Made by a program: the position numbers and the translations under genes. Under the pieces are notes generated by a model. It ran no database searches, was not told the DNA's origin, and was given only the letters and a program-made list of their open reading frames with translations. Below, in pieces: positions 51,918-61,320 of a stretch of 64,000 bases of DNA. Source of the DNA: Hellea sp. (GTDB lineage Bacteria > Pseudomonadota > Alphaproteobacteria > Caulobacterales > Maricaulaceae); contig JABABK010000011.1 of NCBI GenBank assembly GCA_014238285.1, forward strand, positions 1-64,000. Direction: 5' to 3'. Position 1 is the first letter of the stretch; each line of letters starts with the position of its first letter.

Positions 51918-54836
51918 ATGTTTGAAGCGATGAACCGGAAACTCGTCCATTTATGGACCTTAGGATTTGCAATGGCTTTGGGCGCCTGCGGGCATCCATT
52001 GATGATTGATGGTAAGGGCGACATTGTATCTGCCTCAGGAACGAGGAACTGTTCTTTTGAAGAACAGCCTTGTGAAAATCTCGTCGTTGACGCCTATTTA
52101 GAAACATATTCGGCTATTCCCCGCGAAGGGTATGAGTTCATCGGGTGGGAAAATTGCGAGGATCAATTTCCTCAGTGCAGCTTTGATGTTGATCAAGAAA
52201 CGGTCGAAGAAAACTGGGGGGAAGTCATGCCAGCTTTAACGGCTGTTTTTGAACCCTTAGACATGCCAAGCGCAGTTACAAATCCGGAAGTCACAGCTTT
52301 TGAATCGGGTCACGTCAGACCTCTGGCGATGAACGCAGATAGTACTAAGCTTTACGCTGTCAATACGCCGGATAATGCCCTGGAGATTTTCGATATCACG
52401 GATGATGGTCTTGTCTGGAATTCTTCTATCCCTGTTGGGCTAGAGCCAGTTGCCATTGCCGTTCACAATTCTGGCGATATATGGGTGGTCAATCATGTGT
52501 CAGACAGTATTAGTATTATAGACGGTGCGTCCGTAACCCCTTCTGTGACGCGGACATTACTAGTAGGCGACGAGCCACGCGATATTGTTTTTGCGGGCCC
52601 CGGTGTAAATAGAGCCTTTATTACCACAGCCCATAGAGGCCAGAACTCTCCGGTTGATCCTGAGCTGCTGACTGAAGGTGTTGGACGGTCAGATGTTTGG
52701 GTTTTTGATACTCTAGATCTCGGCGATGCATTGTCCGGTACGCCGCTCACTATCGTGAATATGTTTGCCGACACACCCCGTGCTCTTGCTGTTTCAAACG
52801 ATGGAGAGCAGGTCTATGTGGCGACGTTTAATTCAGGGAACCAAACAACCACGATTAATGCAGCGGTTCGTATGGGGGGTCTTGATAAGCCGACGCCGAC
52901 GATGAATATTGAGGAAGTTGAGCAGCCTGACACGGGACTTATTGTCAAATATAATGGCGCAAATTGGATGGGGCCTGGTGATCCGATTACCGATACGGCG
53001 CCGAGGGATTGGTCAGGTCGGGTTAGGTTTGATCTGCCCGATTATGATATTTTTGAAATTGATGCGAGCGCCGCAACGCCGACTGTTTTAGATCAGGTAA
53101 GCGGCGTTGGGACCATTTTGTTTAACATGGCCGTTCACCCGGTCAGCGGTCGTTTATACGTATCTAACACTGATGCCCGTAATGATATCCGGTTTGAGGG
53201 TGAAAGTGCGGCGGGAACGACTGTACGAGGCAATTTCATCCGAACACAAATTAGTATTCTTGACCGTGTCTCCGTGACCAAGCGTAATCTCAATAAACAT
53301 ATTGCTAGCTATGATGATGATCACGGAACCCTGACTGAAAGACGGCTCAGCGTGTCTCAAATTTTGCAAATGGAATTTTCGTCTGATGGTATTTGGGTTT
53401 ATGGGGCCGCTTTTGGCAATTCAAAGATCGTAAAATATGGTGCTGCCAAACTCGAAGATGACAGCTTTACGCATAAGTTTTCCCATCAGGCCCTTGTCAC
53501 TGGCGGCGGGCCAACTGGTTTGGCCGTGGATGAAGCACGGGGTAAAATTTATGTTCTGACGCGGTTTGACAATGGTATTTCGACCGTGGATATTGAGGAT
53601 TTTATCGAGACTGATCATATTCTTATGCATAATCCAGAGAGTAGCCTCATCGTTGAAGGGCGGCCATTTCTGTATGATGCTTTTCTAACGTCTAGCCGCG
53701 GTGATAGTTCCTGTGCCAGCTGTCATATCTTTGGAGATATGGACCACCTGGCCTGGGATTTGGGTAATCCTGATGGCCTCGTTGTCGAAAATACACGCGA
53801 TTATGCTTTGGATTTTGAGAATAAGGTGAGGGACCTCCATCCCATGAAAGGGCCTATGACGACGCAATCGTTTCGCGGCATGAAAGGCAATGGTCCCATG
53901 CATTGGCGCGGAGACCGTCAGGGGACTTCAAGAGATAATGACGAGACCTTGGAGGAGCAAGCCTTTGAGGATTTCAATGTTGCGTTTCCTGGTCTTCTTG
54001 GAAAAGAAACCCCGCTCAGCGACGCTGATATGGACAAATTCGCCAAGTTTTCTCTAGAGCTGGCTTATCCGCCTAATCCGCTACGTGCTCTGGATAACAG
54101 CCGAACGCCCGGACAGGTTAATGGCCTGGATGTATTTATGAATGACCTAACAACCGGCGGCGGTAATTTGACTTGTAACCAGTGCCATACGTTTGATCCT
54201 CTCAATAATCACTTCGCCACATCTGGTCTTATGAGTGTTGAGGGCGGCGGCGTGTCGGAAGATTTTAAAATTCCGCATCTTCGCAGCATTTATCAAAAAG
54301 TAGGAATGTTTGGAACTATTGTAGAAACTGGTCCGCAAATACGAGGCTTTGGTTATTTGCACGATGGCAGCGTTGATACGATCGACACTTACCTAGCGGA
54401 AAATAATGGCGCCGGATTTATTTTTGACACGCCTCAGGACAAATTGGATGTGATGGATTTTGTCTTTACTTTGGACAGTGAGCTTGCCCCAATCGTCGGG
54501 CAGCAAGTGACAATAAATACGGAAAACGTTACTAATAGTACGGTGACTGATCGCCTTGATCTTTTGGTTGCTCGTGCTGAAGTGACCACGCCGCGCGAAG
54601 AATGTGATTTGGTTTTTAGTGGCCGAATAGGTGATGTAGTGCAGGGCGCATTCAAGCTTTCAAACGGGATGTTCGCGATGGACTCACAATCAGATGTGCA
54701 GCTCACATTGAGCGAACTGACCGCGCTCGCTGGTGCTGGCGGGAATAACGGTACCTTTACCTGTGTTATGCCGGGTCAAGGTCAGCGTATTGGTATCGAC
54801 CGGGATGCAGATGGCGTTCTTAACCGGGACGAGTAA
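51918..54836 (+). CDS. Large exported lipoprotein: InlB-like repeat, beta-propeller and c-type haem domain
   Basis: The 972-residue protein has a lipoprotein signal (LWTLGFAMALGAC). Residues about 30-110 resemble a divergent InlB B-repeat (YSAIPREGYEFIGWENC). Residues about 120-580 look like a YncE/lactonase-type propeller (AVNTPDNALEIFDIT, IWVVNHVSDSISIID, KIYVLTRFDNGISTVDI). A haem region follows with two CxxCH motifs (SSCASCHIF, LTCNQCHTF), as in di-haem cytochrome c peroxidase relatives. The end DRDADGVLNRDE resembles a calcium-binding thrombospondin/EF-like turn. Substrate and electron partner are unknown. Confidence 0.75.
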   Translation: MFEAMNRKLVHLWTLGFAMALGACGHPLMIDGKGDIVSASGTRNCSFEEQPCENLVVDAYLETYSAIPREGYEFIGWENCEDQFPQCSFDVDQETVEENWGEVMPALTAVFEPLDMPSAVTNPEVTAFESGHVRPLAMNADSTKLYAVNTPDNALEIFDITDDGLVWNSSIPVGLEPVAIAVHNSGDIWVVNHVSDSISIIDGASVTPSVTRTLLVGDEPRDIVFAGPGVNRAFITTAHRGQNSPVDPELLTEGVGRSDVWVFDTLDLGDALSGTPLTIVNMFADTPRALAVSNDGEQVYVATFNSGNQTTTINAAVRMGGLDKPTPTMNIEEVEQPDTGLIVKYNGANWMGPGDPITDTAPRDWSGRVRFDLPDYDIFEIDASAATPTVLDQVSGVGTILFNMAVHPVSGRLYVSNTDARNDIRFEGESAAGTTVRGNFIRTQISILDRVSVTKRNLNKHIASYDDDHGTLTERRLSVSQILQMEFSSDGIWVYGAAFGNSKIVKYGAAKLEDDSFTHKFSHQALVTGGGPTGLAVDEARGKIYVLTRFDNGISTVDIEDFIETDHILMHNPESSLIVEGRPFLYDAFLTSSRGDSSCASCHIFGDMDHLAWDLGNPDGLVVENTRDYALDFENKVRDLHPMKGPMTTQSFRGMKGNGPMHWRGDRQGTSRDNDETLEEQAFEDFNVAFPGLLGKETPLSDADMDKFAKFSLELAYPPNPLRALDNSRTPGQVNGLDVFMNDLTTGGGNLTCNQCHTFDPLNNHFATSGLMSVEGGGVSEDFKIPHLRSIYQKVGMFGTIVETGPQIRGFGYLHDGSVDTIDTYLAENNGAGFIFDTPQDKLDVMDFVFTLDSELAPIVGQQVTINTENVTNSTVTDRLDLLVARAEVTTPREECDLVFSGRIGDVVQGAFKLSNGMFAMDSQSDVQLTLSELTALAGAGGNNGTFTCVMPGQGQRIGIDRDADGVLNRDE

Positions 54837-54913
54837 GTCGCATAGATCTCTTGTGGCGAGGTGTTTGCCATACCAACTCTCTTGCTATACCAAATCGGTA
54901 TGAGGAGAATTAA

Positions 54914-55783
54914 ATGAAATATTTGAAATATGTGACCGTAAGTGCAGTCGCAGTTTTGTTGGCATCATGCACCGAAACGCAAAAGCCAGATGCCAATTCG
55001 AAGGTAGAGGCTAGTTCAACACAAACTGAGACGAAGACGGAAACGTCGAAAAATGCGAAGCCGATTAAACGCCCAAGTAAGAAAGCCAATATTAAGGCTG
55101 CACTTGAAAACCCGAACCGTCTTGCGGCTGAAAAAGCAGATGATGAGATCAGAAAAGCCGCTGAAGTCCTGCAATTTGCTAGCATTAAACGAGGTTTGAC
55201 GGTTCTCGAGCTAGAAGCGGGCGGCGGCTACTACACTGAATTAATGTCATTGATAACTGGACCAAAAGGCAAAGTTATCTACCAAAACCCGGCTGCTTTT
55301 GACGCCTATATTACACCAGAAGCCGTGGTCGCAAAATTTGGCGACGATGGGAATAGATTACCAAACGTCGAGCGACACAAAAGTAATTTTGATGACTTAA
55401 GTTTTGCAAAAGACAGTTCTGTGGACGTTGTGACATGGTTTCTTGGACCACATGAATTATGGCTCGCCAATCCTGAAGGGCAGTTAACTTTAGGGGCGCC
55501 AGATAACGTCTATGCCGAAATTTTTCGAGTTTTAAAACCTGGGGGTAAATTTGTGGCACTTGATCACAAGGCTGCTCCGGGAACCCCTGAAACATCAGGC
55601 GGCGATACCCATAGAATTGATCCAGCTAAAGTTCGCGAACGGGTGGAGGCTAGCGGGTTAGAGTTTTTGAAGGAAAGTGACATTTTAGCGAATACAACGG
55701 ATAATTATGATGTCATGGTTTTTGATCCAAGTGTTCGCCGTAAAACGGACCGTTTCCTACATAAATATGTGAAACCGAAATAA
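54914..55783 (+). CDS. Exported class I SAM methyltransferase-like protein (COG4798 type)
   Basis: The 289-residue product opens with a lipoprotein signal (VSAVAVLLASCTE). A Thr/Glu/Lys-rich linker follows, then a Rossmann methyltransferase fold with LTVLELEAGGGYYTELM near residue 100, VDVVTWFLGPHELW and IFRVLKPGGKFVALDHKA. Exported methyltransferase-like proteins of this type are common in alphaproteobacteria. How they would meet SAM outside the cytoplasm is unexplained, so a moonlighting or binding role is possible. It ends at a strong terminator. Confidence 0.78.
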   Translation: MKYLKYVTVSAVAVLLASCTETQKPDANSKVEASSTQTETKTETSKNAKPIKRPSKKANIKAALENPNRLAAEKADDEIRKAAEVLQFASIKRGLTVLELEAGGGYYTELMSLITGPKGKVIYQNPAAFDAYITPEAVVAKFGDDGNRLPNVERHKSNFDDLSFAKDSSVDVVTWFLGPHELWLANPEGQLTLGAPDNVYAEIFRVLKPGGKFVALDHKAAPGTPETSGGDTHRIDPAKVRERVEASGLEFLKESDILANTTDNYDVMVFDPSVRRKTDRFLHKYVKPK

Positions 55784-55803
55784 GACGCTCATTATTGCAA
55801 GCA

Positions 55804-55842
55804 AAAACCCGGCTTCCAAACTAATGGAAGCCGGGTTTTTTT
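55804..55842 (+). terminator. Strong (bidirectional) intrinsic terminator
   Basis: AAAACCCGGCTTCC pairs with GGAAGCCGGGTTTT around an eight-base loop and is followed by a T run (55836-55842). The A run on the other side lets it work on the minus strand too. Confidence 0.93.
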
Positions 55843-55846
55843 ATAA

Positions 55847-55960
55847 TGTCATTCCGGGGCTCGTGTAACGAGAACCCGGAAGTTCGAGAAAGCTAAGTTG
55901 TATCTGGTCTTTGGTCGTTTCGACCTTCCGGATATTGGCATAGCCAATTCCGGAATGACA
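55847..55960. repeat. REP-like intergenic palindromic element
   Basis: TGTCATTCCGG (55847-55857) and CCGGAATGACA (55950-55960) form perfect 11-base terminal inverted repeats around about 92 bases that hold internal pairing (CTCGTGTAACGAG). It sits between the terminator and the etfA stop. Elements with such ends are dispersed in many proteobacterial genomes. Only one copy lies in this window. Confidence 0.55.
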
Positions 55961-55964
55961 GAAA

Positions 55965-56906
55965 TTAGTACCCAGCTTTAGCCAGTTCAGCGTCAAGCTC
56001 AGGCAGAGCCTTGAACAAGTCAGCGACAAGGCCGTAATCAGCAACCTGGAAGATCGGGGCTTCTTCGTCTTTATTGATGGCGACGATGACTTTACTGTCT
56101 TTCATACCCGCCAAGTGTTGGATCGCGCCGGAAATGCCGACAGCGATGTAAAGCTCAGGGGCAACCGCTTTACCGGTTTGGCCGACTTGATAGTCATTAG
56201 GGACAAAGCCTGCGTCAACAGCCGCGCGAGATGCGCCAACAGCTGCGCCAAGTTTGTCAGCGATAGCTTCGATAAGCGCAAAGTTTTCGCCGGAGCCCAT
56301 TCCGCGGCCACCAGAAATAACGATTTTCGCATCGGTCAGCTCAGGACGTTCTGAAACGGTCAAGTCTTCGCTGATGAATTCAGCTTTGAACGGGCCAGAT
56401 GGATCTGCGATAACTTCAATAGAAGCGCTTCCGCCGTCTCCAGCTGATTCAAAAGCTGTCGTCCGAACGGTGACAACTTTCTTGCTATCAGTTGATTGGA
56501 CAGTCGCCATAGCGTTACCCGCATAGATTGGGCGCACAAATGTATCTGCGCTCTCAACACCTGTGACGGAGCTGATTTGCTGTACGTCTAGCTTGGCAGC
56601 GACTCGCGGCATGTAGTTTTTGTGAGACGTTGTGTCCGGCGCGAGAACGGCATCGTAATCACCCATCAAACCAACAACCACTTGTTCCATGCTCTCGGCG
56701 AGTTGACGACGAAGGCTTTCATGATCGCACGCTAGCACTTTTCGGACGCCGGCAATTTTAACGGCTTCGGCTGAAACGTCTTTGACGCCTTTACCAGCGA
56801 CAAGCACATCAACATCACCGCCCATAGCTTGAGCGGCTGTTACCGCTTTGTGGGTGGCGTCTTTAAGAGATTCATTATCGTGTTCTGCAACAACAAGGAT
56901 GGCCAT
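55965..56906 (-). CDS. etfA: Electron transfer flavoprotein alpha subunit
   Basis: EtfA carries the FAD and passes electrons from acyl-CoA and amine dehydrogenases to ETF:ubiquinone oxidoreductase. The 313-residue product has the FAD-binding C-terminal region: [19 protein letters not shown] near residue 198, then [20 protein letters not shown] and [20 protein letters not shown]. Length is normal. Its ATG overlaps the etfB stop by one base. Confidence 0.97.
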   Translation of the reverse strand: MAILVVAEHDNESLKDATHKAVTAAQAMGGDVDVLVAGKGVKDVSAEAVKIAGVRKVLACDHESLRRQLAESMEQVVVGLMGDYDAVLAPDTTSHKNYMPRVAAKLDVQQISSVTGVESADTFVRPIYAGNAMATVQSTDSKKVVTVRTTAFESAGDGGSASIEVIADPSGPFKAEFISEDLTVSERPELTDAKIVISGGRGMGSGENFALIEAIADKLGAAVGASRAAVDAGFVPNDYQVGQTGKAVAPELYIAVGISGAIQHLAGMKDSKVIVAINKDEEAPIFQVADYGLVADLFKALPELDAELAKAGY

Positions 56907-57655
56907 TAGATCACTCCCGCTTCGTTTTTGAGTTTATCAACTAAGGCGGCAACGTCTTCAACTTTGACGCCAGCTTTACGAGAGTCTGGCTCAGTCACTT
57001 TGATTGTCTTGAGGCGAGGGGCTGTATCAACGCCGTAATCAGCTGGCGTTTTTGCATCAATCGGCTTTTTCTTAGCTTTCATGATATTTGGCAGAGACGC
57101 ATAACGCGGCTCATTCAAACGAAGGTCAGTTGTGATGATCGCCGGAAGCTCAATCTTGACGGTTTGCAAGCCACCATCGACTTCGCGGGCAACGTTAAGC
57201 GCGTCGCCGTCTTTGGCGATAGAGTTAGCGAATGTGCCTTGCGGCCAATCAAGAAGCGCTGCGAGCATAGAGCCGGTTGCGCCGTAATCATTATCAATGG
57301 CTTGTTTGCCTAGGATCACAACTTCTGGACCTTCGGCATCGACAATAGCCTTGAGGATTTTAGCAACAGCGAGCGGCTCAACATCGTCATCCGTTAGGAC
57401 GTGGATACCCCGGTCCATGCCCATGGCAAGGGCGGTGCGGATGGTTTCGGCTGCTTTGGCTGGCCCAATAGAAACAACGATGGTTTGTTCGGCTGTTCCG
57501 GCTTCTTTCATGCGAATGGCTTCTTCGACAGATATTTCGTCAAATGGGTTCATCGACATTTTAACATTAGCTAGGTCAACGCCGGTTTGGTCTGATTTGA
57601 CCCGGGCCTTGACGTTATAGTCAAGCACGCGCTTGACGGGGACGAGGACTTTCAT
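56906..57655 (-). CDS. etfB: Electron transfer flavoprotein beta subunit
   Basis: EtfB binds AMP and pairs with EtfA. The 249-residue product has [20 protein letters not shown] at the start, [19 protein letters not shown], and the typical [20 protein letters not shown] and [20 protein letters not shown]-like stretch near residue 185. It overlaps etfA by one base. Together they supply the electron acceptor needed by the amine and acyl-CoA dehydrogenases. Confidence 0.97.
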   Translation of the reverse strand: MKVLVPVKRVLDYNVKARVKSDQTGVDLANVKMSMNPFDEISVEEAIRMKEAGTAEQTIVVSIGPAKAAETIRTALAMGMDRGIHVLTDDDVEPLAVAKILKAIVDAEGPEVVILGKQAIDNDYGATGSMLAALLDWPQGTFANSIAKDGDALNVAREVDGGLQTVKIELPAIITTDLRLNEPRYASLPNIMKAKKKPIDAKTPADYGVDTAPRLKTIKVTEPDSRKAGVKVEDVAALVDKLKNEAGVI

Positions 57656-57793
57656 TTCTAACTCCGGTTAAGGGAAATATTTTTACCGCTGTCCTATGCG
57701 ATAAAGGCTTTAGAAAGACAAGCCTAGAGTTACGGCCGTTTATGAGACTTATTGCATATATAATCTTTTTTTATCCGAGTGATTAAAATTTAT

Positions 57794-57822
57794 AGAAAGC
57801 CTGGATGTAATCCAGGCTTTCT
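57794..57822 (-). terminator. Hairpin downstream of the small secreted protein gene
   Basis: AGAAAGCCTGGA and TCCAGGCTTTCT form a perfect 12-base stem with a five-base loop. On the minus strand it is followed by an AT-rich, only partly T-rich stretch, so termination strength is moderate. Confidence 0.7.
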
Positions 57823-57833
57823 TGGTTGATTTG

Positions 57834-58169
57834 TTAGTCTTTTCCGTTCTTCTTGTCTTTTTCAAGGATCTTATCCGCTGCGTCAGTAACTGCATCCCAT
57901 CCACAGTCCATACAGTATTCAATGGTCTTTTTGACACCACGGACACGCTTGCCTACACTTTTATTGTTATTATTTTGATTGGTGCCGACAGTTTCGACGC
58001 CGTCACGTACAGCTTCTTTAACTTTTTGTGTGAAATTTTCTGTCGTACAACCTGTGCTTCCTGCTGGACATCTCTTAACAGTGCTTTGGTTATTAGATTG
58101 TGCTTGGCTTACACAGGGCAACGCAAAAATAGATGTCAGCATACATGTTATTAATAATAATTTTTTCAT
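57834..58169 (-). CDS. Small secreted Cys-containing protein
   Basis: The 111-residue protein has a clear signal peptide (LLLITCMLTSIFALPCVSQA, cleavage after AQA). The mature chain is polar with four cysteines in two pairs (RCPAGSTGCTT and EYCMDCGWDA), an Asn-rich stretch and a Lys/Asp-rich end. Disulfides in the periplasm are likely. No family is recognised. It interrupts the usual adenosyltransferase-etfB order and has its own terminator. Confidence 0.65.
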   Translation of the reverse strand: MKKLLLITCMLTSIFALPCVSQAQSNNQSTVKRCPAGSTGCTTENFTQKVKEAVRDGVETVGTNQNNNNKSVGKRVRGVKKTIEYCMDCGWDAVTDAADKILEKDKKNGKD

Positions 58170-58247
58170 TTTAAATCTCCATTGGTTTGAGACCTAAAAC
58201 ATACACGAACGTCGGATGTTCGTTGTAACACAGGTTACATCGTCAAA

Positions 58248-58826
58248 TTAACCTCTATTCGCTCCCGGTACCCATTTCACATCAGACTCGCCTTGGTCAT
58301 TGCACCAGCGTGCGGCCACGAATAGGAAATCTGATAGACGGTTAAGGTAAGTGAGCGCAGCTGGATTTACCGGTTCGTCAGCCATTAATTCCACGCATAG
58401 TCGTTCAGCACGGCGGCAAACGGTTCGGGCTTGGTGCAAATAGGCAGATGGCGGAGAGCCGCCGGGCAGAACAAAGCTTCGAAGCGGCTCCAAATCAGCG
58501 TTAAGTTCATCAAGTTCCTTTTCGAGCCGTGTGGATTGCTCGGGCACCATGCGAAGGGCATATTCACTATCGGCTTCGCCTTTGGCAGGCAGGGGCGTTG
58601 CGAGGTCTGCCCCAAGATCAAAGAGATCATTTTGGATGCGCGATAACATATTATCTAAATGCTGGTTTTGTAGATGAAGCCGAACAAGGCCTATTACGGC
58701 ATTGGTTTCATCGACTTCGCCGTAAGCAGAGACCCGGGCGCTGGCTTTGGGGAGGCGTGAGCCGTCAACGAGGCCGGTCGTTCCGTCATCGCCTGTGCGG
58801 GTGTAGATTTTATTGAGTTTAACCAC
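58248..58826 (-). CDS. Cob(I)alamin adenosyltransferase, PduO type
   Basis: The enzyme transfers adenosyl from ATP to cob(I)alamin, making coenzyme B12 for mutases. The PduO-type signature KIYTRTGDDGTTGLVDGSR is at residues about 5-23, followed by YGEVDETNAVIGL. ARTVCRRAERLCVEL and LNRLSDFLFVAARW are in the C-terminal half. GTG 58826 is chosen as homologues begin here; the long upstream ORF is the twin-membrane gene in another frame. It overlaps the preceding gene by eight bases. Placement before etf genes is normal for the class. Confidence 0.92.
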   Translation of the reverse strand: MVKLNKIYTRTGDDGTTGLVDGSRLPKASARVSAYGEVDETNAVIGLVRLHLQNQHLDNMLSRIQNDLFDLGADLATPLPAKGEADSEYALRMVPEQSTRLEKELDELNADLEPLRSFVLPGGSPPSAYLHQARTVCRRAERLCVELMADEPVNPAALTYLNRLSDFLFVAARWCNDQGESDVKWVPGANRG

Positions 58827-59022
58827 CGTTTTTTCTAACCAGTAAAATGAGAAGGAGGAACATAACGGCGACGGCTTGCGCCCAGATACGGCGCCACATC
58901 CATTTGTTTGATGTGCTGCGATCACCATCATTATGAGTAACCATGGATTTTCCGCCCATTACCAAAGTAAAAACCACGGCCGCCATGGAGATGGCGAGTA
59001 AAATATATAATATCTGTAACAT
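58819..59022 (-). CDS. Twin transmembrane protein
   Basis: The 67-residue protein has two helices, ILYILLAISMAAVVFTLVMG and WAQAVAVMFLLLILLV, joined by a polar loop with RSTSNKWMWRR. Its position immediately before the cobalamin adenosyltransferase (eight-base overlap) matches a conserved alphaproteobacterial small membrane protein of unknown function. Confidence 0.83.
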   Translation of the reverse strand: MLQILYILLAISMAAVVFTLVMGGKSMVTHNDGDRSTSNKWMWRRIWAQAVAVMFLLLILLVRKNGG

Positions 59023-59104
59023 GAAGACTCCATTGTGTTTGGGGGGTGTGCTTCGAGCATTTAGGTGAGCTTAGCGCCTCTGGGAGACGCTGGCGACCTA
59101 AAAC

Positions 59105-59926
59105 TTAGGGATTCATGGCGCGGCCGAGATAGGTGTAGAGCTCTGGTAGGAGTGCCTCATCCCCAACAGCCACAACGCGTCCGCCGTCGACACAGGATCC
59201 GCCGTGCCAATTTGTGATCTTCCCGCCAGCGCCTTCTATGATCGGTATGAGGGCCCTGACATCACAGGGCTTAAGTCCAGATTCGATAATAATATCCATA
59301 CGGCCACTGGCAACTAAACCATATCCGAAGGCATCAAGGCCGAGGCGCGAAAACCGCGCTGCCGAGCGAATGATATTATAGGCAGCCAGTTCACCGGCGT
59401 TGAGCATAGATAAAGGCTCCGTACAGCCCATGATGGCGTCATTTATTTTAGAGCAGGCCTTGGTATGAATATTGGTTTTGCCCGATTTATCTTCGCGCCA
59501 AGCATGGCCGGGCTCACCCCAAAAGGCGGTATCAAGCGCAGGCAGGTCTATCAGGCCTAAAAGAGGTTTGCCCAGATAGCTAACGGCTATGAGCGTGCTC
59601 CATACGGGAACACCGGCGACAAAACCGCGAGTGCCGTCAATAGGGTCAAGGGTCCACATCCAATCCGATGTACCGTCTATATCGTCAAATTCTTCGCCGG
59701 TGATGGCGTCATTAGGGAAGTTTTTTTGGATAATTGCGCGCAGGGCTTTTTCAGCGTTTGTGTCGGCCTGCGTGACAGGATCATAGCCGGACTCTGTGCC
59801 CAGTTCTGCTTTGTTGACAACGGTCATACCGTCCTCAAACAATGGGAGTGTGATTTCGCGGGCTGCACATTGCAGCTCTCGCATGGCGCTGAGGCGCGCT
59901 AGAATGTCATTGGAATATTCATGCAT
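59105..59926 (-). CDS. hisN: Histidinol-phosphatase, inositol-monophosphatase family
   Basis: The 273-residue Mg-dependent phosphatase has GEEFDD near residue 78 and the metal-site motif WTLDPIDGTRGFVAG near residue 91. C-terminal AYGLVASGRMDI-like (FGYGLVASGRMDIIIESG) and CDVRALIPIIEGAGGKITNW follow. The subgroup is annotated as HisN, which removes phosphate from L-histidinol phosphate. Related inositol phosphatases share the motifs, so the substrate is inferred from subgroup likeness. It follows nothing obviously histidine-related here. Confidence 0.87.
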   Translation of the reverse strand: MHEYSNDILARLSAMRELQCAAREITLPLFEDGMTVVNKAELGTESGYDPVTQADTNAEKALRAIIQKNFPNDAITGEEFDDIDGTSDWMWTLDPIDGTRGFVAGVPVWSTLIAVSYLGKPLLGLIDLPALDTAFWGEPGHAWREDKSGKTNIHTKACSKINDAIMGCTEPLSMLNAGELAAYNIIRSAARFSRLGLDAFGYGLVASGRMDIIIESGLKPCDVRALIPIIEGAGGKITNWHGGSCVDGGRVVAVGDEALLPELYTYLGRAMNP

Positions 59927-59980
59927 AATAAAGGCGGCATTATCATGCCGCCTCGGGATTGTAACTATAAATGCGCTGGA

Positions 59981-60400
59981 TTAAGGTGCGACTAATCTGA
60001 GACCTAGCTTAGAAGGATCAAGTTTTGTTGGATCATTTTGCAATGACTTGGCAAGATCCAAAAGATGTTTCCTCGGGCCTTCTGCCATTGAGTAATAGGC
60101 CCGTACCAAATCCATGGTTTCTTTTTTCGACAAAACATCCGGCGCGATAAATTCAGGCGCGTCTTGAAGGTTTTCGCGTTGGTCCGACAGACCTTCATAG
60201 AAATACTGGATCGGCACAGATAACGCTTCGGAGAGTTCAAACAGGCGAGCTGCACTGATACGATTGGCGCCGCATTCATATTTTTGAATTTGCTGAAAGC
60301 GAATGCCAACCATTTCGCCAAGGGATTGCTGGGTCAGGCCTAGAAGGCGTCGTCTACGGCGAAGGCGTTTGCCTACGTGATAATCAATTTCATTTGTCAT
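59981..60400 (-). CDS. XRE-family helix-turn-helix regulator
   Basis: The 139-residue DNA-binding protein has an N-terminal helix-turn-helix: LRRRRRLLGLTQQSLGEMVG and IRFQQIQKYECGANRISAAR, about residues 12-50. The C-terminal part includes QYFYEGL, PEFIAPDVLSKKETMDLVRA and a helix. This closely follows a conserved alphaproteobacterial regulator class with a QQIQKYE recognition helix. Targets are unknown. It stands upstream of hisN on the same strand, 54 bases away. Confidence 0.93.
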   Translation of the reverse strand: MTNEIDYHVGKRLRRRRRLLGLTQQSLGEMVGIRFQQIQKYECGANRISAARLFELSEALSVPIQYFYEGLSDQRENLQDAPEFIAPDVLSKKETMDLVRAYYSMAEGPRKHLLDLAKSLQNDPTKLDPSKLGLRLVAP

Positions 60401-60747
60401 CGGTTTTCCCTTTAAAACTTATCTGCGCCCCAGATTGGGGTATTCGCCAATAAGGGGAGCAATTGCCGTGCCAAGATCCTCAGGGGTTGTTCCCCCCATA
60501 GACGAAGGTATTTGGGGCTTTGCGGGTGCTTTTCAGGGGAGTCGTGACCGATAATAGGCCGAATTAACCAATCCATGTATCAAAACAGGACAAATTCGCG
60601 CCAAGCAAACGTCAGTTAAGTTTCATTCGTTAGGTTTTGAAGGGGTCAGGAAATCGCCCAACATATTCCATATAGAGTTTGTCCTGATGAATTCAGGTTC
60701 CTTCCCTATACTTGGTCCTAGTCTCTACGTCTTTTTCTTTGCGCTGT
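60401..60747. other. 347-base gap upstream of the XRE gene
   Basis: No ORF or RNA gene is convincing here. A CAGGACAAA/TTTGTCCTG inverted pair (around 60586 and 60679) and a GCCCCAGATTGGGG stem near the XRE start are visible; their meaning is unknown. The promoter of the XRE gene should lie here. Confidence 0.5.
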
Positions 60748-61227
60748 TTAAATCAGCGTTAGGCGCTGGCTATTTATAGGAAATGCCGCGGAGGTTTTCA
60801 TATTGCTCATCAAGAATATCGTTTCCATCGATACGATATGCGGAACTTTTCCCAGTTCGTTTGTGAGTATTCTTTCATAATCTTCAAAGTCTTTGGCATA
60901 GATATGGGCTACAAAATCAATTTTTCCGGTTGTCATGTAACATGCCGTAATTGATCGTAAACCTTTAAAGGCTTGAGTTATTTCATCCCACGCTTCACGC
61001 GTATGGTTGCCCGTTTTTAATAATACGAGAGCAGACATTGTAAACCCAAGTGTAGATGGGTCAATGACGGCGCTATATCCGGATATCACACCTGATTTCT
61101 CTAGCTTTTTTACACGGTTCTGGCAGGCGGTGGCGGATAAATTAACGCACTCAGCAAGATCTAGATTTGAAATCCGGCCTCTTTGTTGAAGCGTATCGAG
61201 TATTTTTCTATCAATTTTATCTAGCAT
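60748..61227 (-). CDS. Lrp/AsnC family regulator
   Basis: The 159-residue regulator has the N-terminal AsnC winged helix (MLDKIDRKILDTLQQRGRIS, then LSATACQNRVKKLEKSGVI) and a C-terminal RAM ligand domain with HIYAKDFEDYERIL. ATG 61227 is chosen because AAGG stands seven bases upstream and homologues start with this helix; the upstream extension looks non-coding. It probably senses an amino acid. No transporter or target operon is adjacent; the gap upstream holds the two sRNA-like copies. Confidence 0.93.
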   Translation of the reverse strand: MLDKIDRKILDTLQQRGRISNLDLAECVNLSATACQNRVKKLEKSGVISGYSAVIDPSTLGFTMSALVLLKTGNHTREAWDEITQAFKGLRSITACYMTTGKIDFVAHIYAKDFEDYERILTNELGKVPHIVSMETIFLMSNMKTSAAFPINSQRLTLI

Positions 61228-61320
61228 AATTTTACCTTGAATTTGAATGAATAAGATATATTCACTAAATAAGTGCAATATTACAGTGAATTTTAATATA
61301 TAAAACCATATTCCATGGGC

